Notes: generated by a model from the sequence alone, not told the origin. Shown: positions 49,626 through 60,134, counted from the first letter of the stretch. The stretch: 64,000 bases of DNA from Bacteriovorax stolpii (GCA_945860895.1 CAMASK010000005.1:1-64000), one strand, 5' to 3'. Numbers and translations: made by a program.

Positions 49626-51522
49626 TTATCTGAGCACAGCTCTTTTGGGGCTGTGCTTTTCATTTTCTTCATTTGCTCAGACAACGCCAATTCCAACACC
49701 GGCTACTGTCGAATATCCGGGAATTTTACAGAGTCTTGAAAAATTAATTCAAATTGATAATATAAAGTTTAGTAAGAAACAAAATCTTTTACTTAAAACG
49801 GGCAACAATTCAAGTGAATTTAAAAATGTATCTGCTTTAGATATTGATCCAGATTATTTGAATTCACTTATTTTGCATTCAAGTCCTGGTTATGTGAAAC
49901 TCGCTTCGATTAACAAATGTCGCCTTTATGATTCACTCATAAATGATCTCCTTAAAAATTCTGATGGAACAATAAAGACCATTTTCATCACTTACATCAA
50001 CAAAAATAAAGAACGAGAATCGGCACTCATTACAAAAAAAGATTTCCTAAACAAAGTAGTAATTCTTGAGTGTCCTGAAAGCTCTGTTTTAATTAATCAA
50101 TTTCAAATTAAAAATCTAGATAAGACGGTAAGTTCGACGAACTTTACACATCCCTCAGGCAAGGATCAGTGTCATAATCTTTATCTTGATTGGTTGAATG
50201 ACAATAAAACTCCGTACTATTGCAAGCTTCATGAATTTGTTAAGGAAGCGAAACTAAACTATGGTGATGCTAAAGACTTAGTTCAACGTCAAGCCATTGC
50301 TAAAATTATCGAAAAGAAATTAACTCCTCCTAATATGGGTTATTTAGATAACCTATGCGAGAACTTAGACCAGGAAGAACAATTCTGTGATGAATTTATG
50401 AATGTTTCTTTTTGGTCAAAAATTGCCAGCGGTTTCGAAAATAAAATATTCGTAGAAAATATTTGCGATCAAGTTCAAGGCAAAAAGAACTTGTCTGAAG
50501 CCCAGCTGAAACAATGCATTATTAAATTAAAAAAACAAAATGATTTATGTCTTTATCCAAGCGGCAGGAGCCAAGGGATTTTGCCGGGACCTCAATGTGA
50601 TACTCTTGCCACAGCATTGAATTATTCCTCACTAAGGTCTGACTATAGGGATTGCCCTAATTCAAGCGATCAACAGGCCATCACTAATTTGGGAAGAATT
50701 CTTTTAAATGTTACTCAAGAAAAAATCGCATTTACGAATGGCCCTTGTTCCGTTATATCGTCTGGCGTTACCATGGAGTTCAATAAAAAATTTGATAATG
50801 ACGTTAACTGGAAATTAGAAGCTTGCTATGACGACACTTTGAACAACAGGGAAGTTTGTGCAAAAACTTTTTTCGGAAATTATGGAAACTTACCTGAGTC
50901 TTATGGAAATGTCGTTGCTGAAATCCTTCGCAATACTCGTGGAGCTGATAAGTCATTAAAATGCGAAATGGTTGATAATGAAGACTACAATCCGCTACTT
51001 CTTCAATATAAATCTGGATGTTACATAATTTATGACAGGAATAAATGTTTTTCTTCTCAGTGCAAACATAAAATACTTTATAATGACCGGGTGATAGATT
51101 TTATCAAAATTAAGAATCGTATTTTCATGGAATATTTTGCGACTAAAGTGGATGATGAAAGATTTTCTCAACATTATATTTTAACCCATGAATTTAAACA
51201 AAACGGAAAATTACTTAACAATATTTCAAATATCACCGCTTTCTTTAAGAAAAGTAAGAAAGGGATAATTCATGGAATAGGTTGTGCAGAAAATCTTTTA
51301 CCGTCATTTTTTAAAAGCCATGCCTTTAATCAATGTACTGCTCTGCCATTTATTATTGATGGAATAATTAGAGAAAATGATAAGACTGTTTTTGTTACAA
51401 GAACAGCAGTGGATTCTTTACAGGCACCACGCCTAATTAGCTGGAGCTTGGTTTATTCTGCAGTGAAAAGTTATCAGCGCACTCACCCTTTAAGACTTTG
51501 GACAATGTATGGTTTGGATTAG
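49585..51522 (+). CDS. secreted protein of unknown function
   Basis: Signal peptide LSTALLGLCFSFSSFAQ; Cys-rich 645 aa; N-terminus overlaps the Fe-S gene by up to 41 nt (ATG 49591 possible). Confidence 0.68.
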   Translation: MKMSPRFWPNQHYNYLSTALLGLCFSFSSFAQTTPIPTPATVEYPGILQSLEKLIQIDNIKFSKKQNLLLKTGNNSSEFKNVSALDIDPDYLNSLILHSSPGYVKLASINKCRLYDSLINDLLKNSDGTIKTIFITYINKNKERESALITKKDFLNKVVILECPESSVLINQFQIKNLDKTVSSTNFTHPSGKDQCHNLYLDWLNDNKTPYYCKLHEFVKEAKLNYGDAKDLVQRQAIAKIIEKKLTPPNMGYLDNLCENLDQEEQFCDEFMNVSFWSKIASGFENKIFVENICDQVQGKKNLSEAQLKQCIIKLKKQNDLCLYPSGRSQGILPGPQCDTLATALNYSSLRSDYRDCPNSSDQQAITNLGRILLNVTQEKIAFTNGPCSVISSGVTMEFNKKFDNDVNWKLEACYDDTLNNREVCAKTFFGNYGNLPESYGNVVAEILRNTRGADKSLKCEMVDNEDYNPLLLQYKSGCYIIYDRNKCFSSQCKHKILYNDRVIDFIKIKNRIFMEYFATKVDDERFSQHYILTHEFKQNGKLLNNISNITAFFKKSKKGIIHGIGCAENLLPSFFKSHAFNQCTALPFIIDGIIRENDKTVFVTRTAVDSLQAPRLISWSLVYSAVKSYQRTHPLRLWTMYGLD

Positions 51523-52576
51523 TCTTTTTTTTCTATCATTGGGAATATGTGCTAAAGAACTTCCAAAGTTCCTGACAAAGCATGCGACTGATACTATCCG
51601 ATTTATCACTGACGACGGCAGATATGCCTATATTCAGAAAAAACCAGGAGTACTAGGGATTGTAACCAGCTTTAGGTCTGTTGATTTTATCTCTGACTCT
51701 GGAAGAAGTGATTTTACGGTTAAAGATTCTCGCTTTAAGCGCAGACTTGTTGTTGAAACTATACCGGACTCGCATCATGACTTTAACGTTATAAAAAATC
51801 ATAAAATATTGATTATTGATTGGGGAAAGACCCAAACCTTTGACATTGGGTTCGGAAGAAACGCGAAACTGCATCTAGATGATGAATGGATTACCTACTA
51901 TGATACGATAGAAAGACTCATTAATGTACAGAATGTTGTAACTCAGAAAAAATTTCAAATTAAACTGTCTCCAAAAGTAACACCCTTTTATTTTCCTGAA
52001 GTTGAAATGATTAGTTCCGATACAATTGTTTATACGGACATAAACGAAAAAGGATACTCTGCACTTATTCAGTACAATTTGATTACCCAGAAAAACAATG
52101 TCATCTTAAAAAGTACTCAGAATGGAACTCGACTTGAACTTTGTCAGGAGAAGGACTATCTTGCCATTGGAGAATTCCCCTATGACGACGTAGCTCGCAG
52201 CAGTAGAATCCTTCAGATTAAGTTATCAGGAACCACCAATCTATCAGGTTATTCCACTATTTATAATTCCTCTGATTCTGATCTCGGAAATATGGTATGT
52301 AAGGAAAATTCAATATTTTTCATAAAGACGCTCACTCACAATCGTCAGTTAAACTATAAACAAACAGAAGCAGTAATATTAGATCTGAAAAATTCTCAGG
52401 TAAAAACTCTTACAGAATTAAATCATGTAAGCCAGTTAATTAATATGGACGGCAGAATTTTGATACCACTTAGAGGTGATTTTTATGTCCTTGAAGGATC
52501 TGCTAATTTAACTGATGATAAATTAAAAACTCCTGGCCCAAATGAAGCAAAAGAGGAGCTACCTCTTGAGTTATAG
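51509..52576 (+). CDS. secreted beta-rich (propeller-like?) protein of unknown function
   Basis: Short signal peptide MVWISLFFLSLGICA; overlaps the previous gene by 14 nt. Confidence 0.68.
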   Translation: MVWISLFFLSLGICAKELPKFLTKHATDTIRFITDDGRYAYIQKKPGVLGIVTSFRSVDFISDSGRSDFTVKDSRFKRRLVVETIPDSHHDFNVIKNHKILIIDWGKTQTFDIGFGRNAKLHLDDEWITYYDTIERLINVQNVVTQKKFQIKLSPKVTPFYFPEVEMISSDTIVYTDINEKGYSALIQYNLITQKNNVILKSTQNGTRLELCQEKDYLAIGEFPYDDVARSSRILQIKLSGTTNLSGYSTIYNSSDSDLGNMVCKENSIFFIKTLTHNRQLNYKQTEAVILDLKNSQVKTLTELNHVSQLINMDGRILIPLRGDFYVLEGSANLTDDKLKTPGPNEAKEELPLEL

Positions 52577-53432
52577 CTTAATTTTTCTATTCTTTATAAC
52601 CTTAAACGTATTCGCTTTTGATAAAGACTTTAGTGCTATTAATGATCGCGTTCCTTTGGAGTTTTCGCTACTTTTTGAATCATTAAAGCTTGAAGTTAAG
52701 ACCCCCTCAGAAAAAATTCGAATGATTGGTCTGTGTAAAGATCTAAATGATAATTTAGGATTTTTACAAAAAGAACATATCTACATGCTCATGAAGACCG
52801 AAATAATCAAAGCCACATTGGAATATAAGTTTAACAAAGTCAGACAATTCGACATGAATACTCATCTCCTCTCCAGGCTTGAGCAAGATTATAAAGAAAA
52901 AAAAACTTATCTAAATCCATTTTCAAAATGGATCTGGCAGTCAATTCTTGCTGAACTTAATCATCGAGCTAAAATAGGTTTAATTAGTTCCAATAGTTTC
53001 GATGCCGGAAATTTTGATGGTCAAAAAAAAGCTGAGGCATTGAGATTTCAAAGATATTTGAATTATCTTTTCCCTTGGATCGATAAGATGGATAGTTTGA
53101 GTGCTGATGGATTTAACAAATTCACAAAAGATGTTTCATGGGATATTGTAGAACGCATAAATGCCAGATCCATCCTGTTTAAACGTTATGCTTCGACTTC
53201 GGCAGGAAACACCCAAACAGTAGTGATCAACATCCCACAGAAGCTCTTAAATCTTGAACCAACTGACATTAAAAAGATGCAAAATGATACCATGCCTCTT
53301 TCTTTGGCCGAACAATCAGAAAAAGAAAAAGCTGAGGCGAGTGTAGAAATAGATAAGGTTACTCCTTTAGATATGAGTACAATAAGTGATGATTTAGCTG
53401 AAGAAATTGAAAAGAAAACAATAGAACCTTAA
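52542..53432 (+). CDS. secreted protein of unknown function
   Basis: Signal peptide YSLIFLFFITLNVFAF; overlaps the previous gene; a TTG at 52566 preceded by AGGAG is an alternative start. Confidence 0.65.
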   Translation: MKQKRSYLLSYSLIFLFFITLNVFAFDKDFSAINDRVPLEFSLLFESLKLEVKTPSEKIRMIGLCKDLNDNLGFLQKEHIYMLMKTEIIKATLEYKFNKVRQFDMNTHLLSRLEQDYKEKKTYLNPFSKWIWQSILAELNHRAKIGLISSNSFDAGNFDGQKKAEALRFQRYLNYLFPWIDKMDSLSADGFNKFTKDVSWDIVERINARSILFKRYASTSAGNTQTVVINIPQKLLNLEPTDIKKMQNDTMPLSLAEQSEKEKAEASVEIDKVTPLDMSTISDDLAEEIEKKTIEP

Positions 53433-53441
53433 GGATAAGCA

Positions 53442-54767
53442 ATGGCCCTTTCAAAACTTCCCTATCGAGGAACACGTGATTTTTTTCCGGAACAAATGCG
53501 TCTGAGAAATTTCATCTTTTCCAAAATGGCAGAAGTTTCTGAAATCTTTTCTTATGAACCCTATGATGGTCCATTGCTAGAAGAATTAGATTTATATCGA
53601 GCTAAATCCGGTGAAGAGTTAATTAATGACCAAGTTTATAATTTTATCGATCGTGGGGAACGTGAAGTGGCAATCCGGCCAGAAATGACTCCTACTGTCG
53701 CAAGAATGGTTGCACAAATACATCGTGAAGTTTCTAAACCACTTAGATGGTACGCTATTCCGAATTTGATGAGATATGAAAAACCCCAGAAAGGTCGCTT
53801 AAGAGAATTTTGGCAATATAATGCAGATATTTTTGGAGCACCTGAAATATTAGGCGATATCGAAATCATCCAGCTCGCAATTGCAATTATGAAGTCTTTC
53901 GGTGCAAATAATCACCATTTTGAAGTTTTGATTAATAGCCGCCATTTTGTTAATTACATTTTTGAAAACATATTAAAGATCGATGCAGAAAGAACAAAGA
54001 AGCTTTATAAATTAGTCGATAAAAGAGCCAAAATGCCGTCAGATAAGTTTTCGACGCAAGCTCAAGCGATAATTCTGGATAGTGAGAAATCTCGGCAATT
54101 TGAAGAATACGCAGCATTGAATTCAATTGAAGATGTAATTAAATTTATTCGAAATACGGATAACGAAATACCAAAACAAATTCAACCTTTAATTAATCTT
54201 TTTAATGGTCTTGAAGACTTAGGATTGAAGCAATACATAAAATTTGATCCTTCAATTGTAAGAGGGCTGGATTATTATACTGATGTTGTCTTTGAAATAT
54301 TTGATAAACATCCTGATAATCTCAGGGCCATCGCTGGTGGCGGAGCATATGCTAACTTGTTATCCATTTTTGGAGAAACTCCTCTCCCTGGAATTGGATT
54401 TGGTTTGGGAGAAGTTCCATTAACAGAATTCTTAAAATCTCATAATTTACTTCCGGACTTTTCAAAGCAGAAGATTGATATTGTTGTTGCCTATTTAGAT
54501 ACTAGCGCTGAAAAAATCGTTCTCGAAATATCTCAGGAATTAAGAAATCAAAAAATAAAAGTTGAAGTATTTCTGGGAGAAGCTAAGCAGAAGAAGATAT
54601 TTTCTCACACAGACAAGAAACAGCCTCATTTTGTGTTGATGTTGGGTTCAGATGATATCACCAATGGAACAGGTCAATTAAGAAATTTAAAAAATAAAGA
54701 AATTCACAATGTAAGCTTAAATAATGTGGATAATATTTCTAAAATTATCTTAAATTCTAAAACTTAA
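53442..54767 (+). CDS. hisS: histidyl-tRNA synthetase
   Basis: PYRGTRDFFPEQM, RPEMTPTVARM, VRGLDYYTDVVFEI. Confidence 0.97.
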   Translation: MALSKLPYRGTRDFFPEQMRLRNFIFSKMAEVSEIFSYEPYDGPLLEELDLYRAKSGEELINDQVYNFIDRGEREVAIRPEMTPTVARMVAQIHREVSKPLRWYAIPNLMRYEKPQKGRLREFWQYNADIFGAPEILGDIEIIQLAIAIMKSFGANNHHFEVLINSRHFVNYIFENILKIDAERTKKLYKLVDKRAKMPSDKFSTQAQAIILDSEKSRQFEEYAALNSIEDVIKFIRNTDNEIPKQIQPLINLFNGLEDLGLKQYIKFDPSIVRGLDYYTDVVFEIFDKHPDNLRAIAGGGAYANLLSIFGETPLPGIGFGLGEVPLTEFLKSHNLLPDFSKQKIDIVVAYLDTSAEKIVLEISQELRNQKIKVEVFLGEAKQKKIFSHTDKKQPHFVLMLGSDDITNGTGQLRNLKNKEIHNVSLNNVDNISKIILNSKT

Positions 54768-55495
54768 AGCTGTATTTTGTTCTGTCTTTGTAACCATAAA
54801 ACCGTGTAGTAACTTGTCGCCAAAGAAGGAATGGATGCATTCAATATAGGTACCGTTACTAATAATAGAAAAAAGAATCCTGATAAAGAATAGGGAACTA
54901 TATTAACCATCAAGTCCTGCAGGCAGGATCCAAAATGCATATTATGTCGTGACCATGAATAATCAATAAACTGGATAGATAAAAGTAGTGCAAACAGAAA
55001 AAAACCTATCGGATACAAAGGCGGAAATAAATTGGCCATAAAACCAATAGTGGCAACCAAACTAATGAAGATGAGTTTTTTGAATTCATTTTTAAAAGTC
55101 TGACCTAAGCCCTGGCGAAGATCATTCATAGCCTCTTGCTTATTGGTAGTTATGAGGTGCTGAGTCAGTTTATTTTCAATTCGATAGCTAAGCATTGAAT
55201 TAAAAGGAGCACTAATTATTCCAACTAAAATAATGAAGCTCCAGCTCATTATCAAAAAAATGAAAATAATGAGAACCACTGCAAGAAATTTCGCTACAAC
55301 ATCTGTCTGAGAAGTGACTGGCAGGAAACTCCCAAGAATGGAAAGAAATTGTTCTGAATTTCTAAATATCGAGATGGCTGTAAAAATATAAATCCCCAAT
55401 GCTATGAGAGTGGGAAAAAGAGCTAGTAACAAATTCACTGGGTCTTTAAAGATCATTCTAAATGCAATGGGCAAAGCCTTAAACATATTCGACAT
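54764..55495 (-). CDS. EI24/CysZ-like membrane protein
   Basis: Multi-TM; LIMSWSFIILVGIISAPFNSMLSYRIE pattern typical of EI24 family. Confidence 0.7.
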   Translation of the reverse strand: MSNMFKALPIAFRMIFKDPVNLLLALFPTLIALGIYIFTAISIFRNSEQFLSILGSFLPVTSQTDVVAKFLAVVLIIFIFLIMSWSFIILVGIISAPFNSMLSYRIENKLTQHLITTNKQEAMNDLRQGLGQTFKNEFKKLIFISLVATIGFMANLFPPLYPIGFFLFALLLSIQFIDYSWSRHNMHFGSCLQDLMVNIVPYSLSGFFFLLLVTVPILNASIPSLATSYYTVLWLQRQNKIQL

Positions 55496-55497
55496 AG

Positions 55498-55920
55498 TTA
55501 ACCTAATTTCGGACTGGGATTATAGTTCTTAAAACGAAAATTAAATAATTTCAAAAATTGATCAAGAGTTGCATCCTTATCTGGAATCTCCATGGTGAGC
55601 TTTTCCAATTCTTTCCAATCAAGATACTTACTTAAAGATGGTGTAAGAATATGCTGTTCATGGCAACGACGAAATTTTTCTTTCGCCTTATTAATCATGC
55701 CTTGAGCTCCAATGATTTTCGAATCACGATAATGAATACAGGCAGCGGCGACCTGAATAACTGCCCAATAGACATTGCGAGCAGCATCCTGACGGTCTTC
55801 TATCCATAAATCTTCCAGAGTTTCATGGCACTCCCAGTATTTCTGCTCGTTAAAGAGATTAATACTTTCTTCCATTTTGAAAAGATGCTCGGGAGTGAAT
55901 TGACCATAGCTATATTGCAC
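55498..55920 (-). CDS. DUF309-like protein
   Basis: LFNEQKYWECHETLEDLWIEDRQDAARNVYWAVIQVAAACIHY; GTG start overlapping the fabI stop codon is likely (longest ORF to 56022). Confidence 0.72.
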   Translation of the reverse strand: MQYSYGQFTPEHLFKMEESINLFNEQKYWECHETLEDLWIEDRQDAARNVYWAVIQVAAACIHYRDSKIIGAQGMINKAKEKFRRCHEQHILTPSLSKYLDWKELEKLTMEIPDKDATLDQFLKLFNFRFKNYNPSPKLG

Positions 55921-56690
55921 TAGAAGCCACCGAGAATATTTAATCCTGAATCTACGTAAAGAACCTGACCGGTTACACCACCAGACATATTGGAAGCCAG
56001 ATAAACAGCTGCTCCACCACAATCTTCAGGAGTAACGTTCTTCTTCATAGGAGAAATTTCCTCCACCTGATTTAAAAGTCCTCTGAATCCTGAAATACCT
56101 GAAGCCGCCAATGTTTTAATCGGGCCAGCAGAAATGCAATTTACTTTTATTCCACGTGGACCAAGATCATAAGCAAGGTAGCGAGTTGAAGCTTCAAGAG
56201 CGGCTTTAGCGACACCCATGACATTATAATTTTTTATAACTTTTTGAGAGCCATAATAAGTCATGCTGATAATCGACCCATTATCATTCATGAGTTCATT
56301 TAATGAATCAGTTAAGCCCACTAATGAAAAAGCTGAAATATCACAGGCCATAGCAAAGCCTTTGCGGCTGGTGTGAACAAATGGACGGGCCAGATCTTCT
56401 TTATCTGCAAATGCTAATGAGTGAACAAGAATATCAAATTTGCCCCATTTCTCTTCAATAATTTTTTTCATCGAAGGATAGTGAGCATCATTAGTCACAT
56501 CCATTTCAAAAATAAAGTCTGCTCCAATTTCTTGGGCCAATGGTTCTACTCGCTTATGAATCGCTTCATTCATATAGGATAATGCTATCGAAGCACCATG
56601 CTCTTTAAAGGCTTTAGTAATACCCCAGGCAATTGAACGATCATTGGCAAGACCGAGAATAATAGCCTTTTTACCTTCTAATAGCTTCAT
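55920..56690 (-). CDS. fabI: enoyl-[acyl-carrier-protein] reductase
   Basis: KKAIILGLANDRSIAWGI, MTYYGSQKVIKNYNVMGVAKAALEAS, GVTGQVLYVDSG. Confidence 0.96.
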   Translation of the reverse strand: MKLLEGKKAIILGLANDRSIAWGITKAFKEHGASIALSYMNEAIHKRVEPLAQEIGADFIFEMDVTNDAHYPSMKKIIEEKWGKFDILVHSLAFADKEDLARPFVHTSRKGFAMACDISAFSLVGLTDSLNELMNDNGSIISMTYYGSQKVIKNYNVMGVAKAALEASTRYLAYDLGPRGIKVNCISAGPIKTLAASGISGFRGLLNQVEEISPMKKNVTPEDCGGAAVYLASNMSGGVTGQVLYVDSGLNILGGF

Positions 56691-56741
56691 GAGAACCTCA
56701 CTTTTTGTGGCTCTACTTTAACTGAGAAAAGCCCAAGATAT

Positions 56742-56806
56742 CAAACATTTGCGTTGGGTCAGAGGACAAACAGCTGAAATATTCACAATTTTTGATCAAA
56801 TGTTTG
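56742..56806. promoter_or_regulatory. separated inverted repeat CAAACATTTG (56742-56751) / CAAATGTTTG (56797-56806), overlapping palindrome TTTGATCAAA (56791-56800)
   Basis: Read directly between divergent fabI and hisC-like genes. Confidence 0.45.
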
Positions 56807-56889
56807 TCTCGATTGCGAAGTCTATGTTTCCTTCCATTCTCCCTCTGTAATATGGTACTTTTTTAATGTAAAAACTTAAAAGAGACACT

Positions 56890-58017
56890 ATGCAAAAAAA
56901 ACTAGTTCCTGACTATATTGAGAAACTTGAAGTTTATCAGGCTGGCAAACCGATTGAAGAATTAGCGAGAGAAAAGGGCCTTACAAAAATTTCTAAACTC
57001 GCAAGCAATGAAAATCCATTGGGACCATCCCCCTTTGCAATTCGTGAAATGACAAACGCACTTTGGGATGTGCATCGTTATCCGGACATGTTTGCCCATC
57101 AATTAAAATCTTCTTTATGCGAACTCTACAAATTAAAACCGCAAAATATTATTCTAGGCAATGGCTCCGAAGGAATCATGGGTTATATTGTCCGTGCTTT
57201 TCTCCAGCCAGATGAAGAAGTAGTAACTAGTGAAAATACATTTATAGGTTTTTTGATTCTCGCTAAGTCGGTGGGCGCTAAACTCATCCAGGTGCCACGT
57301 AAAGCTGACTACAAATACGACGTGGTTGCGATGGCCAAGAAGATCACTCAAAACACTAAGATCGTTTATATTGCTAATCCTGATAATCCCACTGGCACAT
57401 ATATTACGAAAGAAGAATTTGATTATTTAATGAAACATGTACCGGATCATACGATTGTTATTTTGGATGAAGCATATTTTGAATATGCACAAAGTACCTG
57501 GGATTATCCCGATTCTATGACCTACCGGTATGACAATGTTCTTACTTTAAGAACTTTTTCTAAAGCCTACGGTCTTTCTGGTATTCGTTGCGGTTATGGT
57601 TTTGGACATGAGTACCTAGTTGGAAACTTGCATAAAGTGAAACTGCCTTTTGAGCCAAGTTTGATCGCTCAGCAAGGTGCTTACGGCGCCCTTAAAGATT
57701 ATCCTCATCTATTGAGAACACTTGATAATAATCGCGAACAGCATGAAATTCTTTTTGATTATTTAGCTTCGCATGACCTAAATCCTATAAAATCTGTCAC
57801 TAATTTTGTGACACTTAAAACAGGCTCCGAAGAAGCCAGCCTCTTTCTTTACAATGAACTTCTGAATCATGGAGTTATCATTCGCCCTTTGCGAGCGAAC
57901 CTAATGCCTGATCACATTCGAATTTCCATTGGAACAAAAGAAGAAATGAATCATTTTTACGAAGCCATGTCGCAAGTCTTGCCAAGATATAAAGAAAAAT
58001 TTGGAACTAAAATATGA
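56890..58017 (+). CDS. hisC: histidinol-phosphate/aromatic aminotransferase (HisC family)
   Basis: LASNENPLGPSPFAIREM, ANPDNPTGTYI, RTFSKAYGLSGIRCGYG. Confidence 0.9.
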   Translation: MQKKLVPDYIEKLEVYQAGKPIEELAREKGLTKISKLASNENPLGPSPFAIREMTNALWDVHRYPDMFAHQLKSSLCELYKLKPQNIILGNGSEGIMGYIVRAFLQPDEEVVTSENTFIGFLILAKSVGAKLIQVPRKADYKYDVVAMAKKITQNTKIVYIANPDNPTGTYITKEEFDYLMKHVPDHTIVILDEAYFEYAQSTWDYPDSMTYRYDNVLTLRTFSKAYGLSGIRCGYGFGHEYLVGNLHKVKLPFEPSLIAQQGAYGALKDYPHLLRTLDNNREQHEILFDYLASHDLNPIKSVTNFVTLKTGSEEASLFLYNELLNHGVIIRPLRANLMPDHIRISIGTKEEMNHFYEAMSQVLPRYKEKFGTKI

Positions 58018-59030
58018 AAATTTGTACCTATAAAAGACCCACTATATTTGGAATTCAGAAACGATTAGGAATTATCTACAATGATAAAACTATTATTGAT
58101 GTCAATTTCACATGGCAGGCAGTGTTTGAAAGATTTGGGTTTTATGCTCCCGAAAAACGTGCAGATTTACTAGCGCCAAATTCTTTATCTGCTTTTCTGA
58201 GAATGTACCAAGATGCTTCAATAGGAAAACTGCAAGAGACTCTTCAGTGTTGGGGAGATCTCTCCTCTCGTGGACTACTTAAAACCAAAAACAACGCCGA
58301 TATTGCCTTTCATCTTTTCGATGCAAAGGATACGAAGTTTGATGCTCCATTAGATGAAATTAATATGTACCGCGATTTTTATGCTCATGAAAAACACGTG
58401 AAGAAAGGTTTTGAGAAAAGAAATGAACCTGTGCCTGCTGCATGGTATGAAATTCCCGCCTATTATAAAGGCGGGAATACGGGCTTCATAGGTCATGATG
58501 AAATCATCCCATGGCCATATTATTCTCAACAACTCGATTATGAACTTGAATTAGGTGTTGTGATTGGCCGGGACGGAAAAAATGTAAAAGCGAAGGATAT
58601 AAAAAAACATATTTTTGGTTTTACCATTCTTAATGACATTTCCGCTCGTGATATACAGAAAAAAGAAATGTCTATCCGATTGGGTCCAGCCAAAGGCAAA
58701 GACTGGTGCTCAATTATGGGACCGGTGATTGTGACTTTTGATGAATTTAATTATGAAGAGCCAAATCTCAAGATGACCGCAAAAGTTAATGGTGAAGAAT
58801 GGTCTAGTGGTCAATCAGGTGATTCTCATTATTCATGGGGAGAAATGATTGAACATATGGGAATGGAAGAATGGATACGTGCCACTGATTTCATTGGTTC
58901 TGGCACTGTGGGCACCGGTTGCGGACTAGAACTTGATAAATGGATTAAGCCAGGTGATCTTCTTGAATTATCCATTGATAAAATCGGAACATTAAAAAAC
59001 ATTGTTGGAACTCCAAATAGCAAACCTTAA
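58014..59030 (+). CDS. fumarylacetoacetate hydrolase family protein
   Basis: LDYELELGVVIGRDGKN, GFTILNDISARDIQ, GSGTVGTGCGLELD; ATGA overlap with the upstream gene. Confidence 0.9.
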   Translation: MKICTYKRPTIFGIQKRLGIIYNDKTIIDVNFTWQAVFERFGFYAPEKRADLLAPNSLSAFLRMYQDASIGKLQETLQCWGDLSSRGLLKTKNNADIAFHLFDAKDTKFDAPLDEINMYRDFYAHEKHVKKGFEKRNEPVPAAWYEIPAYYKGGNTGFIGHDEIIPWPYYSQQLDYELELGVVIGRDGKNVKAKDIKKHIFGFTILNDISARDIQKKEMSIRLGPAKGKDWCSIMGPVIVTFDEFNYEEPNLKMTAKVNGEEWSSGQSGDSHYSWGEMIEHMGMEEWIRATDFIGSGTVGTGCGLELDKWIKPGDLLELSIDKIGTLKNIVGTPNSKP

Positions 59031-59039
59031 GGATTTTTT

Positions 59040-60134
59040 ATGACAGAGAATTTTAAATCAAGTGGTGTTTATACGAAGCAAGCACACGTAAAAATCCCTG
59101 AAGGTCTTTATGAAGAAGAGCATGGCAGGAAAGGTTTTTTTGGACGCGTTTCCCAAGTCTATCGCCAAAATCAACCGACAAATTGGACTCATATCGTGGG
59201 AAATCTCAAACCAAGAAATTTACCACCCATTTTTGAAGATAAAAGCTTAAATAATAAGTTTGTAAAAATTTTGCATAACAATGATGTAGAAGTTTACCTG
59301 GGTAGCAGAAATAAGCCCTATTCAACTTTTTATAGAAATGCTGATCATGACGAAATGTTTTTCATTCATGAAGGTGAAGGAAAAATTGAAACGACTTATG
59401 GTCACATTCCTTTTGTAAAAGGTGATTACATCATCGTTCCTCGTGGTACAACTTATAAAACATTCATAACAAAACCATGCAAGTTTTTAAAAGTTGAATC
59501 AAAATCAGAATTTGAAGAACCAAGCCGCGGTATTCTAGGACCTAATGCGCTCTATGATCAGACAGCCATCTTCGTTCCAGAGGCAGCCATAGGAAGTGAA
59601 CATGATATAGCTGATTATCCAGTTAAAATTAAGCACCGTGGAATGGATACGATTCTAACTTATCCATTCAATCCGTTAGATGCTGTTGGATGGAAGGGAT
59701 CATTATATCCCTGGAAAATATCTATTTATGACTATTGTCCGATTACTTCACATCGCTACCATATTCCACCCTCTGGTCATACGATGTTCGTTTGCCAAAA
59801 TTTTGTGATCTGCTCTTTTGTCGCCAGACCACTGGAGCATACTAGTGAAGGTGTATTAAAAGTTCCTTTTTATCATTCAAATATTGATTATGATGAGATC
59901 ATTTTTTACCATCAAGGTAATTTCTTTTCCCGGGATAATATCGACTGTGGAGCTATCACCTATCATCCCCAAGGAATAAATCATGGGCCCCATCCCAAAG
60001 CTTTTGCCAAGGCCAATGAGAAGGAATGGACCGATGAATTTGCTGTTATGATTGATACAAAAAATCCTCTCGAGATGACAGATGATTTCTTACGCCTTGA
60101 GAATAAGGAATACTGGAAGAGCTGGATGGTATAG
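59040..60134 (+). CDS. hmgA: homogentisate 1,2-dioxygenase
   Basis: GRKGFFGRVSQVYRQNQPTNW, NADHDEMFFIHEGEG, INHGPHPKAFAKA. Confidence 0.9.
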   Translation: MTENFKSSGVYTKQAHVKIPEGLYEEEHGRKGFFGRVSQVYRQNQPTNWTHIVGNLKPRNLPPIFEDKSLNNKFVKILHNNDVEVYLGSRNKPYSTFYRNADHDEMFFIHEGEGKIETTYGHIPFVKGDYIIVPRGTTYKTFITKPCKFLKVESKSEFEEPSRGILGPNALYDQTAIFVPEAAIGSEHDIADYPVKIKHRGMDTILTYPFNPLDAVGWKGSLYPWKISIYDYCPITSHRYHIPPSGHTMFVCQNFVICSFVARPLEHTSEGVLKVPFYHSNIDYDEIIFYHQGNFFSRDNIDCGAITYHPQGINHGPHPKAFAKANEKEWTDEFAVMIDTKNPLEMTDDFLRLENKEYWKSWMV

